64,000 bases of DNA from Leptotrichia hongkongensis (GCF_007990635.1 NZ_AP019846.1:1550001-1614000); one strand, 5' to 3'. Counted from the stretch's first letter, positions 1 to 9,124 are shown. Translations and numbers: made by a program. Notes: a model not told the origin generated them from the sequence alone.

Positions 1-35
1 TATTTTTCATAGCATATACCATATATTGAAACCAT
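1..35 (-). CDS. possible start of a gene running off the left edge
   Basis: Downstream of nanE on the same strand, an ATG at position 35 opens a frame that leaves the window after 11 codons. A good Shine-Dalgarno (AGGAGG complement at 52-57) lies about 16 bases upstream, which is rather far, so the true start could be a different codon. Too short to identify; position suggests another sialic-acid gene, but that is only inference. Confidence 0.2.
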   Translation of the reverse strand, partial: MVSIYGICYEK

Positions 36-126
36 TTAAAATATTATATTTCCTCCTCTCTTTGTTATTTTCTAAAACAGTTTCAATAATTTCCTTTCTA
101 TAATATTTATTTTTAATTACTAATTT

Positions 127-822
127 TTATTTCTCCATTTCCCTAACAAATCTTTGAGCAATCTCAAGAGGTCTTGTTATAGCTCCTCCGACAACTACTG
201 CAAATGCACCCAATTCCAGCATTTTTTTTGCCTGCTTCGGCTCGTGTATTTTTCCTTCTGCTATTATTGGAATATGAAGTGTTTTAGCAAGATTTTCTAC
301 TAATTCAAAATCAGGCCCTTCTGATTTTTTACTGTAGGAAGTATATCCACTAAGTGTTGTTCCTACAAAATCTACACCAGCTTTCTCAGCATTCACACCT
401 TCTTCAAATGTTGAAATATCTGCCATTAATAGCACATCAGGATATTTTTCCCTAATTTTTTTTATAAATTCATTTATTGTTTTTGCTTCAGGACGTTCTC
501 TCATTGTACAGTCTAATGCAATTATATCGGCTTTAGCTTTCACTAAATCATCTATTTCCTTCATCGTTACAGTTATATGCTGAGGAAATCCTTCATATTG
601 CTTTTTGATTAATCCTATAACAGGTAAATCTAAGTTTTTTTTGATTTCTTCAATATCTCTTATTCCATTTGTTCTTATTCCCGCAGCTCCAGCCTGTTCT
701 GCCGCAATAGCCATAAGATGCATTATAGTCCCATTTTCTATATAAAGAGGTTCTCCAGGCAATGCCTGACATGAAACAATCAATTTCCCTTTTAATTTTT
801 CCAATAATTTTTCTTTACTCAT
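127..822 (-). CDS. nanE: N-acetylmannosamine-6-phosphate 2-epimerase
   Basis: Converts N-acetylmannosamine-6-phosphate to N-acetylglucosamine-6-phosphate in the cytoplasm, a step of sialic acid use. The 231-residue protein is the usual family length and reads as a single TIM barrel. Visible family motifs are [11 protein letters not shown] near residue 17, [10 protein letters not shown] near 103, AEGKIHEP near 189 and the phosphate-binding [10 protein letters not shown] near 210. The ATG at 822 has an AAGGTG ribosome site eight bases upstream. No other sialic acid gene is complete in the window; the rest of the pathway may lie past the left edge. I am confident of the family. Confidence 0.95.
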   Translation of the reverse strand: MSKEKLLEKLKGKLIVSCQALPGEPLYIENGTIMHLMAIAAEQAGAAGIRTNGIRDIEEIKKNLDLPVIGLIKKQYEGFPQHITVTMKEIDDLVKAKADIIALDCTMRERPEAKTINEFIKKIREKYPDVLLMADISTFEEGVNAEKAGVDFVGTTLSGYTSYSKKSEGPDFELVENLAKTLHIPIIAEGKIHEPKQAKKMLELGAFAVVVGGAITRPLEIAQRFVREMEK

Positions 823-867
823 AATTACACCTTCTTTTACCCTTCAATTAATATTTCTTATATTCCT

Positions 868-895
868 ATGTTACCCTATTTTTTCAATTTGTCAA
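868..895 (-). promoter_or_regulatory. possible nanE promoter
   Basis: On the minus strand a perfect TTGACA (890-895) is followed after 16 bases by TAACAT (868-873), about 45 bases before the nanE start. The -10 box is weak, so this is a candidate only. Confidence 0.4.
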
Positions 896-1105
896 TAGAA
901 AAACTTTTTAATTTTTTATTATAAAAAAAATTTTTTTTTAATCTTTTTCAAATTATATTTGAACTCTTTTATCTATCAAAATAATACGATTTCCTGTTTA
1001 AATAATGAAATTATTACAAACTTTTCTAATAAAGGGTATATTTAAAATAATTAAAATATAATTTTCATTTTTCAATCAGATTCTAGTATAAATAACCCGT
1101 TGGAG

Positions 1106-1167
1106 CATTTTTCTGTGCTGACAAAACTGTCTGAGTATAGCGAGTTTTTTGTCAGTGCAGAAAAATG
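1106..1167. repeat. long hairpin with an AACTCGC loop motif
   Basis: Arms of 21 bases (1106-1126 and 1147-1167) are complementary except for two central mismatches. Read on the minus strand, the inner part closes as AAACT...AGTTT around a loop starting CGC. The shared elements CTGACA, TGTCAG and AACTCGC recur in the hairpin at 32866-32922, which suggests one dispersed hairpin family. It lies in a 665-base stretch (823-1488) that otherwise holds only a small doubtful reading frame and a terminator. Confidence 0.6.
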
Positions 1168-1174
1168 TCGTAAA

Positions 1175-1294
1175 CTAGCCATAGGTTATTGCGTAACAAT
1201 CTTGCCAAATATTTTGATTATCAGGATAAACCTCTACTGCAAGATAAGGTTTTGCGGCAATGAGCAATCCTACGAGAATAAAAAGAAAAAACAT
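1175..1294 (-). CDS. small hydrophobic protein or gene remnant (39 aa)
   Basis: A short frame whose first 14 residues are hydrophobic (FLFILVGLLIAAKP), followed by a polar tail with one cysteine. No ribosome site precedes the ATG, and another frame just upstream also reads hydrophobic, so this may be a frameshifted remnant. The segment resembles the hydrophobic start IFIGLLITANP of the reading frame at 29119-29466. That protein recalls DUF4359-type membrane proteins, but I am not sure of the family. Confidence 0.25.
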   Translation of the reverse strand: MFFLFILVGLLIAAKPYLAVEVYPDNQNIWQDCYAITYG

Positions 1295-1450
1295 AATAGT
1301 ATGAAAAAATATTTATTAATCAAAATATATAAAAATAATTTACTTGAATAACTATAAATTAACCTATTATAAAAATTTTAAATCAAATTTAGTATAAAGC
1401 TATTTTTTTCAAGATTATATTATTACAATCTATGTAATTTAAAAATTTTC

Positions 1451-1479
1451 AAAAAAAAGACTGAACATCTCGTTCAGTC
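1451..1479 (-). terminator. terminator after the SPFH gene
   Basis: Perfect 8-bp stem GACTGAAC/GTTCAGTC with a five-base loop. On the minus strand it is followed by a run of eight T, so it closes the transcript of the SPFH-NfeD genes. Confidence 0.85.
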
Positions 1480-1488
1480 CCATATATC

Positions 1489-2403
1489 CTATTTTTGTTC
1501 CACATCTTTATCTTTTTTAGCAAGTTCCGAAAATGCTGTAACCATTCCAGCCAGATTTTGTAATTCGCTTGGAATAATGATTTTTGTTGATTTTCCGTCT
1601 GCCACTTTTTCAAATGTTTCCATTCCTTTTAATGACAATACCTCTTTTGTTGGTGCAGCTTCGTTTAACAGTTTCAATGCTTCTGCTTGTGCTTTTTGAA
1701 TTGATAAGATTGCTTCTGCACGCCCTTCTGCTTCTTTTATCTGCTGTTCTTTTTTAGCTTCTGCTCTTAAAATTGCAGCCTGTTTTTCTCCTTCCGCAAC
1801 CAAGATTGCCGCTTCCCTTTTTGCTTGTGCTTCCAGAATGTTTGCCCTTTTTTCACGTTCCGCCTTCATTTCCTTTTCCATTGCTACACGAATGTCAGCT
1901 GGTGGCAAGATGCTTTTCAATTCCACACGGTTTACTTTTATTCCCCAAGGATCTGTGGCATCATCCAGTTCTTGACGCATTTTTGTGTTAATAATATCTC
2001 TTGAAGTCAATGTCTGATCAACTGTCATATCTCCAATAATATTTCTCAAAGTTGTCGCTGTCAAATTTTCAATTGCTGAAAGTGGACGCTCTACTCCATA
2101 AGTATACAGCTTTGGATCAGTTATCTGAAAATAAACAACTGTATCAATTTGCATTGTGGCGTTATCCTTTGTAATAACAGGCTGAGGCGGAAAATCCACA
2201 ACTTGTTCTTTTAAAGAAACGCTTCTTGCAACTCTGTCAAAAAATGGATTCAGAAAACTAAGTCCTGAATTTAAAGATCTATCGTATTTTCCCAATTTTT
2301 CAATTATAAGTACACGTGATTCCGGTACAATCTTTATTGATTTAAAAATGTAAATTAACGCTATTACAATAAGAATAACTATTAATGGTAAAGTCCAGTA
2401 CAT
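1489..2403 (-). CDS. SPFH/stomatin-like membrane scaffold (QmcA family)
   Basis: A 304-residue membrane-anchored SPFH (band 7) protein. Residues 3-21 form one membrane segment, then the SPFH domain runs to about residue 190, including QVVDFPPQPVITKDN and the family stretch DPWGIKVNRVELKSI. An alanine/glutamate-rich coiled coil follows (about 190-245, AEGEKQAAILRAEAKKE), then a short C-terminal tail. Such proteins assemble into large rings that organise membrane microdomains and guard proteases. The NfeD-like gene lies 35 bases upstream on the same strand, the standard partner arrangement. The start has an AGGAGG site. Confidence 0.9.
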   Translation of the reverse strand: MYWTLPLIVILIVIALIYIFKSIKIVPESRVLIIEKLGKYDRSLNSGLSFLNPFFDRVARSVSLKEQVVDFPPQPVITKDNATMQIDTVVYFQITDPKLYTYGVERPLSAIENLTATTLRNIIGDMTVDQTLTSRDIINTKMRQELDDATDPWGIKVNRVELKSILPPADIRVAMEKEMKAEREKRANILEAQAKREAAILVAEGEKQAAILRAEAKKEQQIKEAEGRAEAILSIQKAQAEALKLLNEAAPTKEVLSLKGMETFEKVADGKSTKIIIPSELQNLAGMVTAFSELAKKDKDVEQK

Positions 2404-2438
2404 AATAATATTACCTCCTATTTTTATTTAAAAAATTA

Positions 2439-2864
2439 TTACTTTCTTTCAAGAATTATCTTGTTGCCTTTAAAACCTTTAATTTTAACAATTTCTCCAT
2501 TTGACAATATTTCCTCGCTTACTCCTGTCCAAATGGATCCTTTAAATTTTACTTCATATTCCTTTTCAGCTTGTTTAGTATCGACTACTTTTTCAATTTT
2601 TACATCAGTCCCTTTCATGCTCGCATCAAAATTTGTCTTTCTTTGCGATTCAATGTATTTTCTCAAGACTGGACGTGTAAATATTAGGAAAATTACCGAA
2701 AGTACAGCGAATATTAAAAACTGTATTAGCGAATCTTCTATAAAATTTGCAAGAAACATTACAATTAAAGCTGAAAGTGCAAACCAAATTGTTACAAGCC
2801 CTGGAATAATTATTTCCAGAATTGCTGTTATTCCTGACAAAATTGCCCAAAATAATGCTCCCAT
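2439..2864 (-). CDS. NfeD-like membrane protein
   Basis: 141 residues with about three N-terminal hydrophobic segments (residues 1-65) followed by a soluble C-terminal domain of about 55 residues containing GSIWTGVSEE and GEIVKIKGFKGNKI, which matches the OB-fold of short NfeD proteins. NfeD proteins act with SPFH proteins such as the product encoded just downstream, and the two genes form an operon. Start chosen at the ATG after AAGGAGAG. Function in this organism is inferred from the pairing. Confidence 0.88.
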   Translation of the reverse strand: MGALFWAILSGITAILEIIIPGLVTIWFALSALIVMFLANFIEDSLIQFLIFAVLSVIFLIFTRPVLRKYIESQRKTNFDASMKGTDVKIEKVVDTKQAEKEYEVKFKGSIWTGVSEEILSNGEIVKIKGFKGNKIILERK

Positions 2865-2909
2865 TTTTCTCTCTCCTTTTTTTCTGATAAATACTTCAGC
2901 TACAAAATC

Positions 2910-3020
2910 TTAAAGTCCTGAAACACCTACTCCAACATGAATCGAATTTGTCCCTTTTCCAGTACTGCTGCAAGCCGCAAGCGTGAACAAAATCATAATC
3001 AAAATAATTAGTTTTTTCAT
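2910..3020 (-). CDS. small lipoprotein (36 aa)
   Basis: Begins MKKLIILIMILFTLAAC, a textbook lipoprotein signal with lipobox LAAC, followed by only about 20 mature residues ending VGVGVSGL. Ribosome site AGAGGTGAG lies five bases before the ATG. A similar lipoprotein follows upstream at 3068-3181, and a third at 51370-51513. The mature part is too short for an enzyme. Function is unknown. Confidence 0.75.
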   Translation of the reverse strand: MKKLIILIMILFTLAACSSTGKGTNSIHVGVGVSGL

Positions 3021-3067
3021 TTTATCTCACCTCTTAAAAAATTTTTCCCATTTAGTTGGCTTAAAAT

Positions 3068-3181
3068 CTAGAAATAAACTCCAACTCCACCATGCAATCC
3101 ACCTGGTCCAACACCTACATTGGCTGATAAGCACGAACTTAAAACTAAAGCCAATAAGACCAATATCAAAAGCTTTCTCAT
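3068..3181 (-). CDS. small lipoprotein (37 aa)
   Basis: Begins MRKLLILVLLALVLSSC, with lipobox LSSC, and a mature peptide of about 21 residues rich in Gly and Val (NVGVGPGGLHGGVGVYF). Ribosome site TGGAGGA lies directly before the ATG. The Gly/Val tail resembles that of the neighbouring lipoprotein, so the two are probably a tandem pair of paralogues. Function is unknown. Confidence 0.75.
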   Translation of the reverse strand: MRKLLILVLLALVLSSCLSANVGVGPGGLHGGVGVYF

Positions 3182-3284
3182 ATTTCCTCCATTTTAAATT
3201 TATTTTACTTAATATATTTTACAATATAATCTTAATTTTTCAATTTTTTATTTCTTAAAATTGTCTAATAAATTAAATTTTATA

Positions 3285-5930
3285 TTATTTATACAAATTC
3301 ATTGATTCCTTAAACTTGGCAATTTTGTTTTCAAGCTCTTCTTTTATTCTTCTTTCTTTTTCTACAGCTTCAGGTTTTGCTTTCGCAACAAAATTTTCAT
3401 TAGACAATTTTTTCAATACTTTATCCAGTTCAACTTGAGTTTTTTCAATGTTTTTTTCCAATTTTTCAATTTCCTTGTCTAAGTCAATTAACTCTGCTAA
3501 TGGAACAAAAATCTCAGTTGTATCAACCAATCTAAATCCTACAAGTTTTGGAATTTCCACATTAAATTCATATTTTTCAACATTTGCCAGTTTATCCAGT
3601 ATTTTGGCATTATTTTGTAAAATATTTCTTGCATTTTCATCAGCTGTCTTGAAAATAACCTCAATTTTCTTAGATGGTGAAACATTTGCTTCTCCACGGA
3701 TATTTCTAATTGCCGAAATAATTTCCTTCAGATAGTCAAATTCTTTTTCAGCCTCAATATTTATAAACTCTTTTTCCTCTTCTGGAAAATCTGATAACAT
3801 AATTGTTTCTTCGCCAGTTTGTAATTTTTGCCAAATTTCCTCAGTAATAAACGGCATAAATGGATGCAGCATTTTCAGCCCTTTATCAAGAACATGTCTT
3901 AATACCCACTGTGCCACAACTTTATCACTACCCTCCTGTCCATAAACACGTGTTTTGGCAATTTCCACATACCAGTCACAAAAATCTCCACGGAAAAATT
4001 CGTATGCCAATTTTGCAGCAGCGTCCAGTTCATATTTTTCCATATTTTCATTAATCAATTTTGAAGCAGTCTGCAATTTGGATAAAATCCATTTATCTTC
4101 AAGTTTAAATTCAGAATTATCCACAGTTGTTGAAACATGAAAATCTTCCAGATTCGACAATACAAATCTTGACGCATTCCACACTTTATTTGCAAAAGCT
4201 GAACCCATTTCAAGAAGTTTTTCTGAAAAATGAATGTCCTGTCCTTGTGAAGTATTGTATAAAAAGCTGAATCTTATTGCATCTGCACCGTATTTTGCTA
4301 TCAAGTCAAGGGGATCAGGCGAATTTCCTAGAGATTTACTCATTTTTCTACCTTTTTCATCCCGTATAATTCCATGCAGGTAAACATAATTAAATGGTAT
4401 TTCATCTTTTATATAAAGACTCATCATTACCATTCTTGCTACCCAGAAAAATAAAATATCTGCTCCTGTAACAAGTGCATTTGTAGGAAAGAATTTTTTC
4501 AGATCTTCAGTTTCATTTGGCCAGCCCAATGTTGAAAATGGCCATAATGCTGATGAAAACCAAGTATCAAGCACATCAGTTTCTTCCGTCAAGTTCACAT
4601 CTTTTCCAAATTTTTCACGTGCCTGAATTTTTGCCTCTTCCAGACTTTTTGCCACAAAAACTGTTCCGTCTTCTGAATAATAGGCAGGTATTCTGTGTCC
4701 CCACCAGATTTGACGTGAAATTGTCCAGTCCCTTATGTTTTCCAGCCAGTTGTAATAAACTTTTTCCCATCTTTTTGGCGTAATTTGAATTTTTCCATTT
4801 TTTACAACTTCCAATGCTCTTTTTGCAAGCGGCTCCATTTTTACAAACCATTGCGTAGAAACTCTTGGCTCGATAATCGAATTACATCTATAGCAATGCC
4901 CCACAGCATTCTTATGATCTTTTACTCCGACTAGCAGTCCCTGCTCTTCCAAATCAGCAAGTATAGCCTTTCTAGCAGCAAATCTTTCTAGCCCTTGATA
5001 TTTCCCACCATTTTCATTTACATGCGCATCTTCTGTAAAAATATTTAAAAATGCAAGTCCAGTTCTTTTTGCCACTTCAAAGTCGTTAGGATCGTGTGAC
5101 GGAGTCATCTTAACTACCCCAGTCCCAAATTCCATATCCACATATTCATCTGCCACAATTGGAATTTCTCTGTTCATAAGAGGCAAAATTACAGTTTTTC
5201 CAATCAGATGCTTGTATCTTTCATCATTTGGATTTACTGCAACCCCTGTATCTCCAAGCATTGTTTCAGGACGAGTCGTAGCAATTATAAATTCCTCATC
5301 GCTATCTTTAACTGGGTATCTGATTTCCCAGATTTTTCCATTTTTATCCTCGTGATTTACCTCATCATCAGCAAGTGCTGTCTTGTCGTGCGGACACCAG
5401 TTTACAATGTATTCTCCACGATAAATGAGCCCATCGTTGTAAAGTTTGATAAATACTTCCTTTACAGCTTCTGAAAGCCCTTCATCCATAGTAAATCTCT
5501 CTCTTGTCCAGTCCAGTGAAACTCCCAGTTTTCTAAGCTGTTTCGTAATCAGCCCGCCATGTTTTTCCTTCCATTCCCAAGTTCTTCTCAAAAACTCATC
5601 ATACCCAATTTCCTCTTTAGAAGTTCCTTCATCAGCCAGCATTCTCTCAACTTTATTTTGCGTAGCAATTCCAGCATGATCCATCCCTGGAATCCAAAGT
5701 GTATCAAATCCGCTCATTCTCTTATATCTAATAATTGCATCCTGTATTGAATTATTAAGCATATGACCCATATGTAAAATCCCTGTAACATTTGGTGGTG
5801 GAATAGCAATTGAATATCCTGGTTTTTCTGCATTATGCTGTGCATTAAAATATCCTTTTTCTTCCCATATTTTATACCATTTATCTTCTATCTCATTTGG
5901 TGAATAAACTTTATTCAGTTCATTTGGCAT
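3285..5930 (-). CDS. valS: valyl-tRNA synthetase
   Basis: Charges tRNA-Val with valine. At 881 residues it has the full class I layout: the HIGH-type motif in PNVTGILHMGHM near residue 50, the editing domain in the middle, the KMSKS motif in GRKMSKSLGN near residue 530, the anticodon-binding domain, and a C-terminal coiled coil rich in Lys/Glu (last 70 residues). The start follows AGGAGGA. I looked for a T-box leader upstream (5931-6217) and saw none. Confidence 0.97.
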   Translation of the reverse strand: MPNELNKVYSPNEIEDKWYKIWEEKGYFNAQHNAEKPGYSIAIPPPNVTGILHMGHMLNNSIQDAIIRYKRMSGFDTLWIPGMDHAGIATQNKVERMLADEGTSKEEIGYDEFLRRTWEWKEKHGGLITKQLRKLGVSLDWTRERFTMDEGLSEAVKEVFIKLYNDGLIYRGEYIVNWCPHDKTALADDEVNHEDKNGKIWEIRYPVKDSDEEFIIATTRPETMLGDTGVAVNPNDERYKHLIGKTVILPLMNREIPIVADEYVDMEFGTGVVKMTPSHDPNDFEVAKRTGLAFLNIFTEDAHVNENGGKYQGLERFAARKAILADLEEQGLLVGVKDHKNAVGHCYRCNSIIEPRVSTQWFVKMEPLAKRALEVVKNGKIQITPKRWEKVYYNWLENIRDWTISRQIWWGHRIPAYYSEDGTVFVAKSLEEAKIQAREKFGKDVNLTEETDVLDTWFSSALWPFSTLGWPNETEDLKKFFPTNALVTGADILFFWVARMVMMSLYIKDEIPFNYVYLHGIIRDEKGRKMSKSLGNSPDPLDLIAKYGADAIRFSFLYNTSQGQDIHFSEKLLEMGSAFANKVWNASRFVLSNLEDFHVSTTVDNSEFKLEDKWILSKLQTASKLINENMEKYELDAAAKLAYEFFRGDFCDWYVEIAKTRVYGQEGSDKVVAQWVLRHVLDKGLKMLHPFMPFITEEIWQKLQTGEETIMLSDFPEEEKEFINIEAEKEFDYLKEIISAIRNIRGEANVSPSKKIEVIFKTADENARNILQNNAKILDKLANVEKYEFNVEIPKLVGFRLVDTTEIFVPLAELIDLDKEIEKLEKNIEKTQVELDKVLKKLSNENFVAKAKPEAVEKERRIKEELENKIAKFKESMNLYK

Positions 5931-6217
5931 TATTCTTCCTCCTATTTTAATTTCATATAATCAACTCACTTAAAAACTAGAGCAAAAATATATAAAAACA
6001 ATGAATTAGCTAATAACTATAGCCCAATCCTCCACTCTCATTTTAAACTAGAATTGCTATATTTTTTTATTTTACAGATTAATTAAATTATATTGTATAT
6101 TTTATCACAAAGCTGATTTTTTTTCTACTTTTATAAAGAAATTATCAAAAAAAGCTCATAAAAATGATTGATTATCATTCAAATGAACTTTACAATAAAT
6201 TTTTAAAATTAAATTGT

Positions 6218-6475
6218 CTAAAATGCCGTAATTGTTGCAAGTAGCCCAAAGACTACCCCTGGAAAGTTTGCTGCTGATAAAGGATAATCTTTTTTTTCCT
6301 TTAAAAGCCCATAACTTGTCCATATCGTACAGTTAACTGCTGCTGCTAAAGGCTGTAAGAAAAATGTTTTGTTCCCATGTAGGTTTCCTACTATTTGTGG
6401 AACATAAGATACATACATTATTACAGAAAGTAATGTTCCAATCCATCCTAAAATTTTTAAGTTTTTTTCGCTCAC
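6218..6475 (-). CDS. SemiSWEET sugar transporter
   Basis: Three-helix MtN3/saliva protein that dimerises to move sugars across the inner membrane. The GTG at 6475 is chosen because GGAG sits seven bases upstream; it gives 85 residues, the size of characterised SemiSWEETs. The PQ motif lies in helix one (SYVPQIVGN) and a conserved asparagine in helix three (SAANFPG). An in-frame start 13 codons earlier lacks a ribosome site. Confidence 0.9.
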   Translation of the reverse strand: MSEKNLKILGWIGTLLSVIMYVSYVPQIVGNLHGNKTFFLQPLAAAVNCTIWTSYGLLKEKKDYPLSAANFPGVVFGLLATITAF

Positions 6476-6581
6476 TTTGTTCTCCAATCTTTTAAATTTC
6501 AATAAAATTAACAAGTTTTAATAATAAAAGTATATCACAAAGCCTTTTGAAAAAACAATAAAAAATCAAATTAAATTTCCC

Positions 6582-6610
6582 TTGACATTACAATAAAAAT
6601 TCGATATAAT
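6582..6610 (+). promoter_or_regulatory. promoter of tRNA-Thr
   Basis: Consensus TTGACA (6582-6587), 17-base spacer, consensus TATAAT (6605-6610). The tRNA begins 16 bases downstream. Confidence 0.9.
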
Positions 6611-6625
6611 ATTTTTGTAAATTTT

Positions 6626-6701
<76 letters not shown>

Positions 6702-6733
6702 CTTTATAAAAATCACTCATATTATAATTTTAG

Positions 6734-6764
6734 AACTATTTTATTTTAATAAAATAGTTTTTTT
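6734..6764 (+). terminator. terminator after tRNA-Thr
   Basis: Perfect 12-bp A/T-rich stem AACTATTTTATT paired with its complement across a TT loop, then seven T. Confidence 0.75.
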
Positions 6765-6852
6765 ATTTTTGAAAATATCAACTTTAACTTTTGGTATTAA
6801 ATCATAAAATATTTTATAACTCAAAAAGAACAGTAATCATAAAAATTTATAA

Positions 6853-6957
6853 TATACTCGAACCTATTTAAAATTGAACTGATAGAAATTATATAATTTA
6901 AGGTTTGAGTAAAATAGTCATAATTTTTGAGTTCTATTTTTAACTAGTTTTACTATA
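6853..6957 (-). mobile_element. 105-bp MITE-like repeat, copy 1
   Basis: One of four near-identical copies (also 27382-27485, 29407-29511, 63137-63241). Ends read TATACTCGAACC and TATAGTAAAAC. Inside, TACTCAAACCC pairs with GGGTTCGAGTA as an inverted repeat. No coding capacity. This copy sits between the tRNA terminator and an OmpA gene. Copy 4 shows what looks like a clean TA-target insertion. Confidence 0.75.
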
Positions 6958-6982
6958 ATATTTCTTTAAATTCATTTGATAT

Positions 6983-7525
6983 TTATTCATTTATAAATCT
7001 TGATTCTTTATATTCCAAATCATTTAAAATGATTTCAATTCTTCTATTATTATATCTTCCTTCTACAGTTTCATTTGTATCCATAGGTTCTTCCCCACCT
7101 TTTCCTATAATTTTCACAATGGAAAATCTTTTATCTAATCCATATTCCCGCAATAATTTAGCTGCATTTACTGCCCTTTCCAAAGATAATTTTCGATTAT
7201 GTTTTTTTGAACCAGTTGAATCTGTATACCCTATAATTTCAAGAGAACCTTTTTCTATATGGGTATTAAGCATATTTGCAATGTATTTCAAATCATAACT
7301 TTCAGATTCATTCATTTTTTCTCCATCCACCTTAAATCCACGAACTACACATTTTCCATATGTCAAATCACAAGGTGGAAAACCGCAAATTATCTGAGTT
7401 AACATCGGAGGTTCTGGAATATAATTAGTATTTTCCGTATTAATTTTTTCTTCTTTTTTTCTAATTTCCTCTGCCTGCACACTCATACCTATTACTATCA
7501 TCAAAAGTATAATTAATTTTTTCAT
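6983..7525 (-). CDS. OmpA-domain envelope protein
   Basis: 180 residues. Residues 1-18 are a signal peptide (MKKLIILLMIVIGMSVQA), then a short linker with three cysteines, then an OmpA C-terminal peptidoglycan-binding domain from about residue 60, with IIGYTDSTGSKKHN, LSLERAVNAAKLL and EGRYNNRRIEI. It probably ties the outer membrane to the wall. Its neighbour at 7547-8005 is a paralogue in tandem, 21 bases away. There is no beta-barrel domain, so it is not a classical OmpA. Confidence 0.88.
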   Translation of the reverse strand: MKKLIILLMIVIGMSVQAEEIRKKEEKINTENTNYIPEPPMLTQIICGFPPCDLTYGKCVVRGFKVDGEKMNESESYDLKYIANMLNTHIEKGSLEIIGYTDSTGSKKHNRKLSLERAVNAAKLLREYGLDKRFSIVKIIGKGGEEPMDTNETVEGRYNNRRIEIILNDLEYKESRFINE

Positions 7526-7546
7526 AATCTTTTTTCCTTTAAAATT

Positions 7547-8005
7547 CTAATTTTGCTTATTTTCTTGAGTTTCAAATTCTACATTATTCAAAAGAATTTC
7601 AACCCTTCGGTTATTGTATCTGCCTTCAACTCTGTCATCTGTATCTACAGGCGAATTTTCTCCTTCACCTTTTATTTTTCCAAAGGAAAATCTTTTATCC
7701 AGTCCAAATTCTCTCATTAATCTTGCAAAGTTTTTTGCCCTTGTTTCTGATAATTTTAAATTATGTTTTTGTGAACCTGTAGAATCTGTATGTCCTATAA
7801 TATCAATTGTTCCAGATTTGCCATATTTATTCAATATATCAACAATCTCCCTAATACTAGAAGCTTCTGATTCATTCAGAATATTTCCATCTACCTTGAA
7901 TCCTCTTATAACACATTTTTTCTCACTTACAGAACAAGGCCCTCCTAAATGTGCCATTGCATTTATTCCAACTGCCATTACTAAAAATATAACTGCTTTT
8001 TTCAT
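7547..8005 (-). CDS. OmpA-domain envelope protein (paralogue)
   Basis: 152 residues from the ATG at 8005, which lies eight bases after AAGGAG; an earlier in-frame GTG overlaps that site and is unlikely. It has a signal peptide (MKKAVIFLVMAVGINAMA), then an OmpA domain with IIGHTDSTGSQKHN, LSETRAKNFARLMREFG and EGRYNNRRVEI. Both OmpA proteins share a Cys-x-VRGFKVDG segment before the domain, which marks a duplication. Likely binds peptidoglycan in the periplasm. Confidence 0.88.
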   Translation of the reverse strand: MKKAVIFLVMAVGINAMAHLGGPCSVSEKKCVIRGFKVDGNILNESEASSIREIVDILNKYGKSGTIDIIGHTDSTGSQKHNLKLSETRAKNFARLMREFGLDKRFSFGKIKGEGENSPVDTDDRVEGRYNNRRVEILLNNVEFETQENKQN

Positions 8006-8113
8006 TATTATCACTCCTTAACACTTTTTTCACTAGAATTATACCATATTTTTGTAAAAAAAAAGAAAAATCTGATAAAATCAAATCTTTCTTTCATAAA
8101 TTAATTTTAATTA

Positions 8114-9124
8114 TTATTTTTTAGTTTTTTTGGCTAATAATTTGTTGTGTTCCTTTATTACTTCATTGAAGTTTGCAAGTACATTTTCTGGTGTCCCTTC
8201 CTCAGTCTGTGCAAAGAAACTGTCACTTACAGACGAATGTGAAGCTTTTTCCTTTTTCTCTATTCTTTGGATAAATACATTTACAGATTGCTTAAATTTA
8301 TTTGCTTTCTGAATAAATTCACTATGATCTCCAGGATTATATCCTTCTTTTTCAAGCTGTTTTGTATTTTTTATAGATTTTTCAAATTTTATGAAGGCTT
8401 TATCCATTTTTTCTTCTAATTTTTTGAATTTTTTTGCATTCCCTTTTGCAGTAAAGTCGCTTGCATCAAGTCCTTGCTTATGTATTTCCTTTATAATCTG
8501 GTCGCCTTCCTCAATGAACATAAATTGATTATACGTAATATACTGCTTTCTCTTATCGTAATCTTTTATCATCAGCTTTTTAATTTCATCTGATTTTTTT
8601 TCAAATACTTCTTTATAACTTTTTGTAACTTGATTATATTTATCCAAAGTTGCAAGTAATTGCGTATGTAAATCTTGCGCTTTCGCATAATTATCTTGTA
8701 AATATTGCTTATTTTTATAATATGTTCTCATTTCATCGGTAATCGGCAACATTTTTTCAAGTACTGGAAGCATAGCTATCGCTTTTTTATCCAATTCATC
8801 TTTTTTTTCTTTACTTTCAGATAATTCTTTTAATTTATCAATAAAGTTTTTATCAATTGCAATATCAGCTGTAATTTCTTCATTTTGAATATTTTTAAAC
8901 TTCTTATCCTCTTCCAGCATCTTCAACAAATACAATAGTCCCTTGTCAATATTAAGAATTCTATTGTAAAAACGTATATGCTTGTTATATTTATCTTTAT
9001 TCTTCTCTAATACAGCCTGCTCCTTAGAAACTCCACTTAATGATTTTTTCTCTATTTTCCCCGTTCTTGTTGATAAAAATACTATAACCAGCATTATTAT
9101 TAGTATTATCCCAATTTTTTTCAT
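8114..9124 (-). CDS. DUF3829 (YiiG-like) exported protein
   Basis: 336 residues. An N-terminal hydrophobic segment (MKKIGIILIIMLVIVFLS) lacks a lipobox cysteine, unlike many relatives, so it is probably membrane-anchored or secreted. The rest is charged and helical, with the family pattern YNKHIRFYNRILNIDKGLLY near the start and KKFKKLEEKMDKAFIKFE later. The AGGAGG site is 14 bases upstream of the ATG, a long spacing. The biochemical role of the family is unknown. Confidence 0.7.
   Translation of the reverse strand: MKKIGIILIIMLVIVFLSTRTGKIEKKSLSGVSKEQAVLEKNKDKYNKHIRFYNRILNIDKGLLYLLKMLEEDKKFKNIQNEEITADIAIDKNFIDKLKELSESKEKKDELDKKAIAMLPVLEKMLPITDEMRTYYKNKQYLQDNYAKAQDLHTQLLATLDKYNQVTKSYKEVFEKKSDEIKKLMIKDYDKRKQYITYNQFMFIEEGDQIIKEIHKQGLDASDFTAKGNAKKFKKLEEKMDKAFIKFEKSIKNTKQLEKEGYNPGDHSEFIQKANKFKQSVNVFIQRIEKKEKASHSSVSDSFFAQTEEGTPENVLANFNEVIKEHNKLLAKKTKK

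Noticed and set aside
1100-1351. An 83-codon plus-strand frame across the hairpin at 1106-1167
   Set aside because: It has no ribosome site, is made mostly of the inverted repeat and low-complexity sequence, and its translation looks unlike a protein.
5931-6217. A T-box or other riboswitch in front of valS
   Set aside because: I looked for the conserved T-box sequence and an antiterminator and found none; the ribosome site is close to the start with plain A/T sequence upstream.
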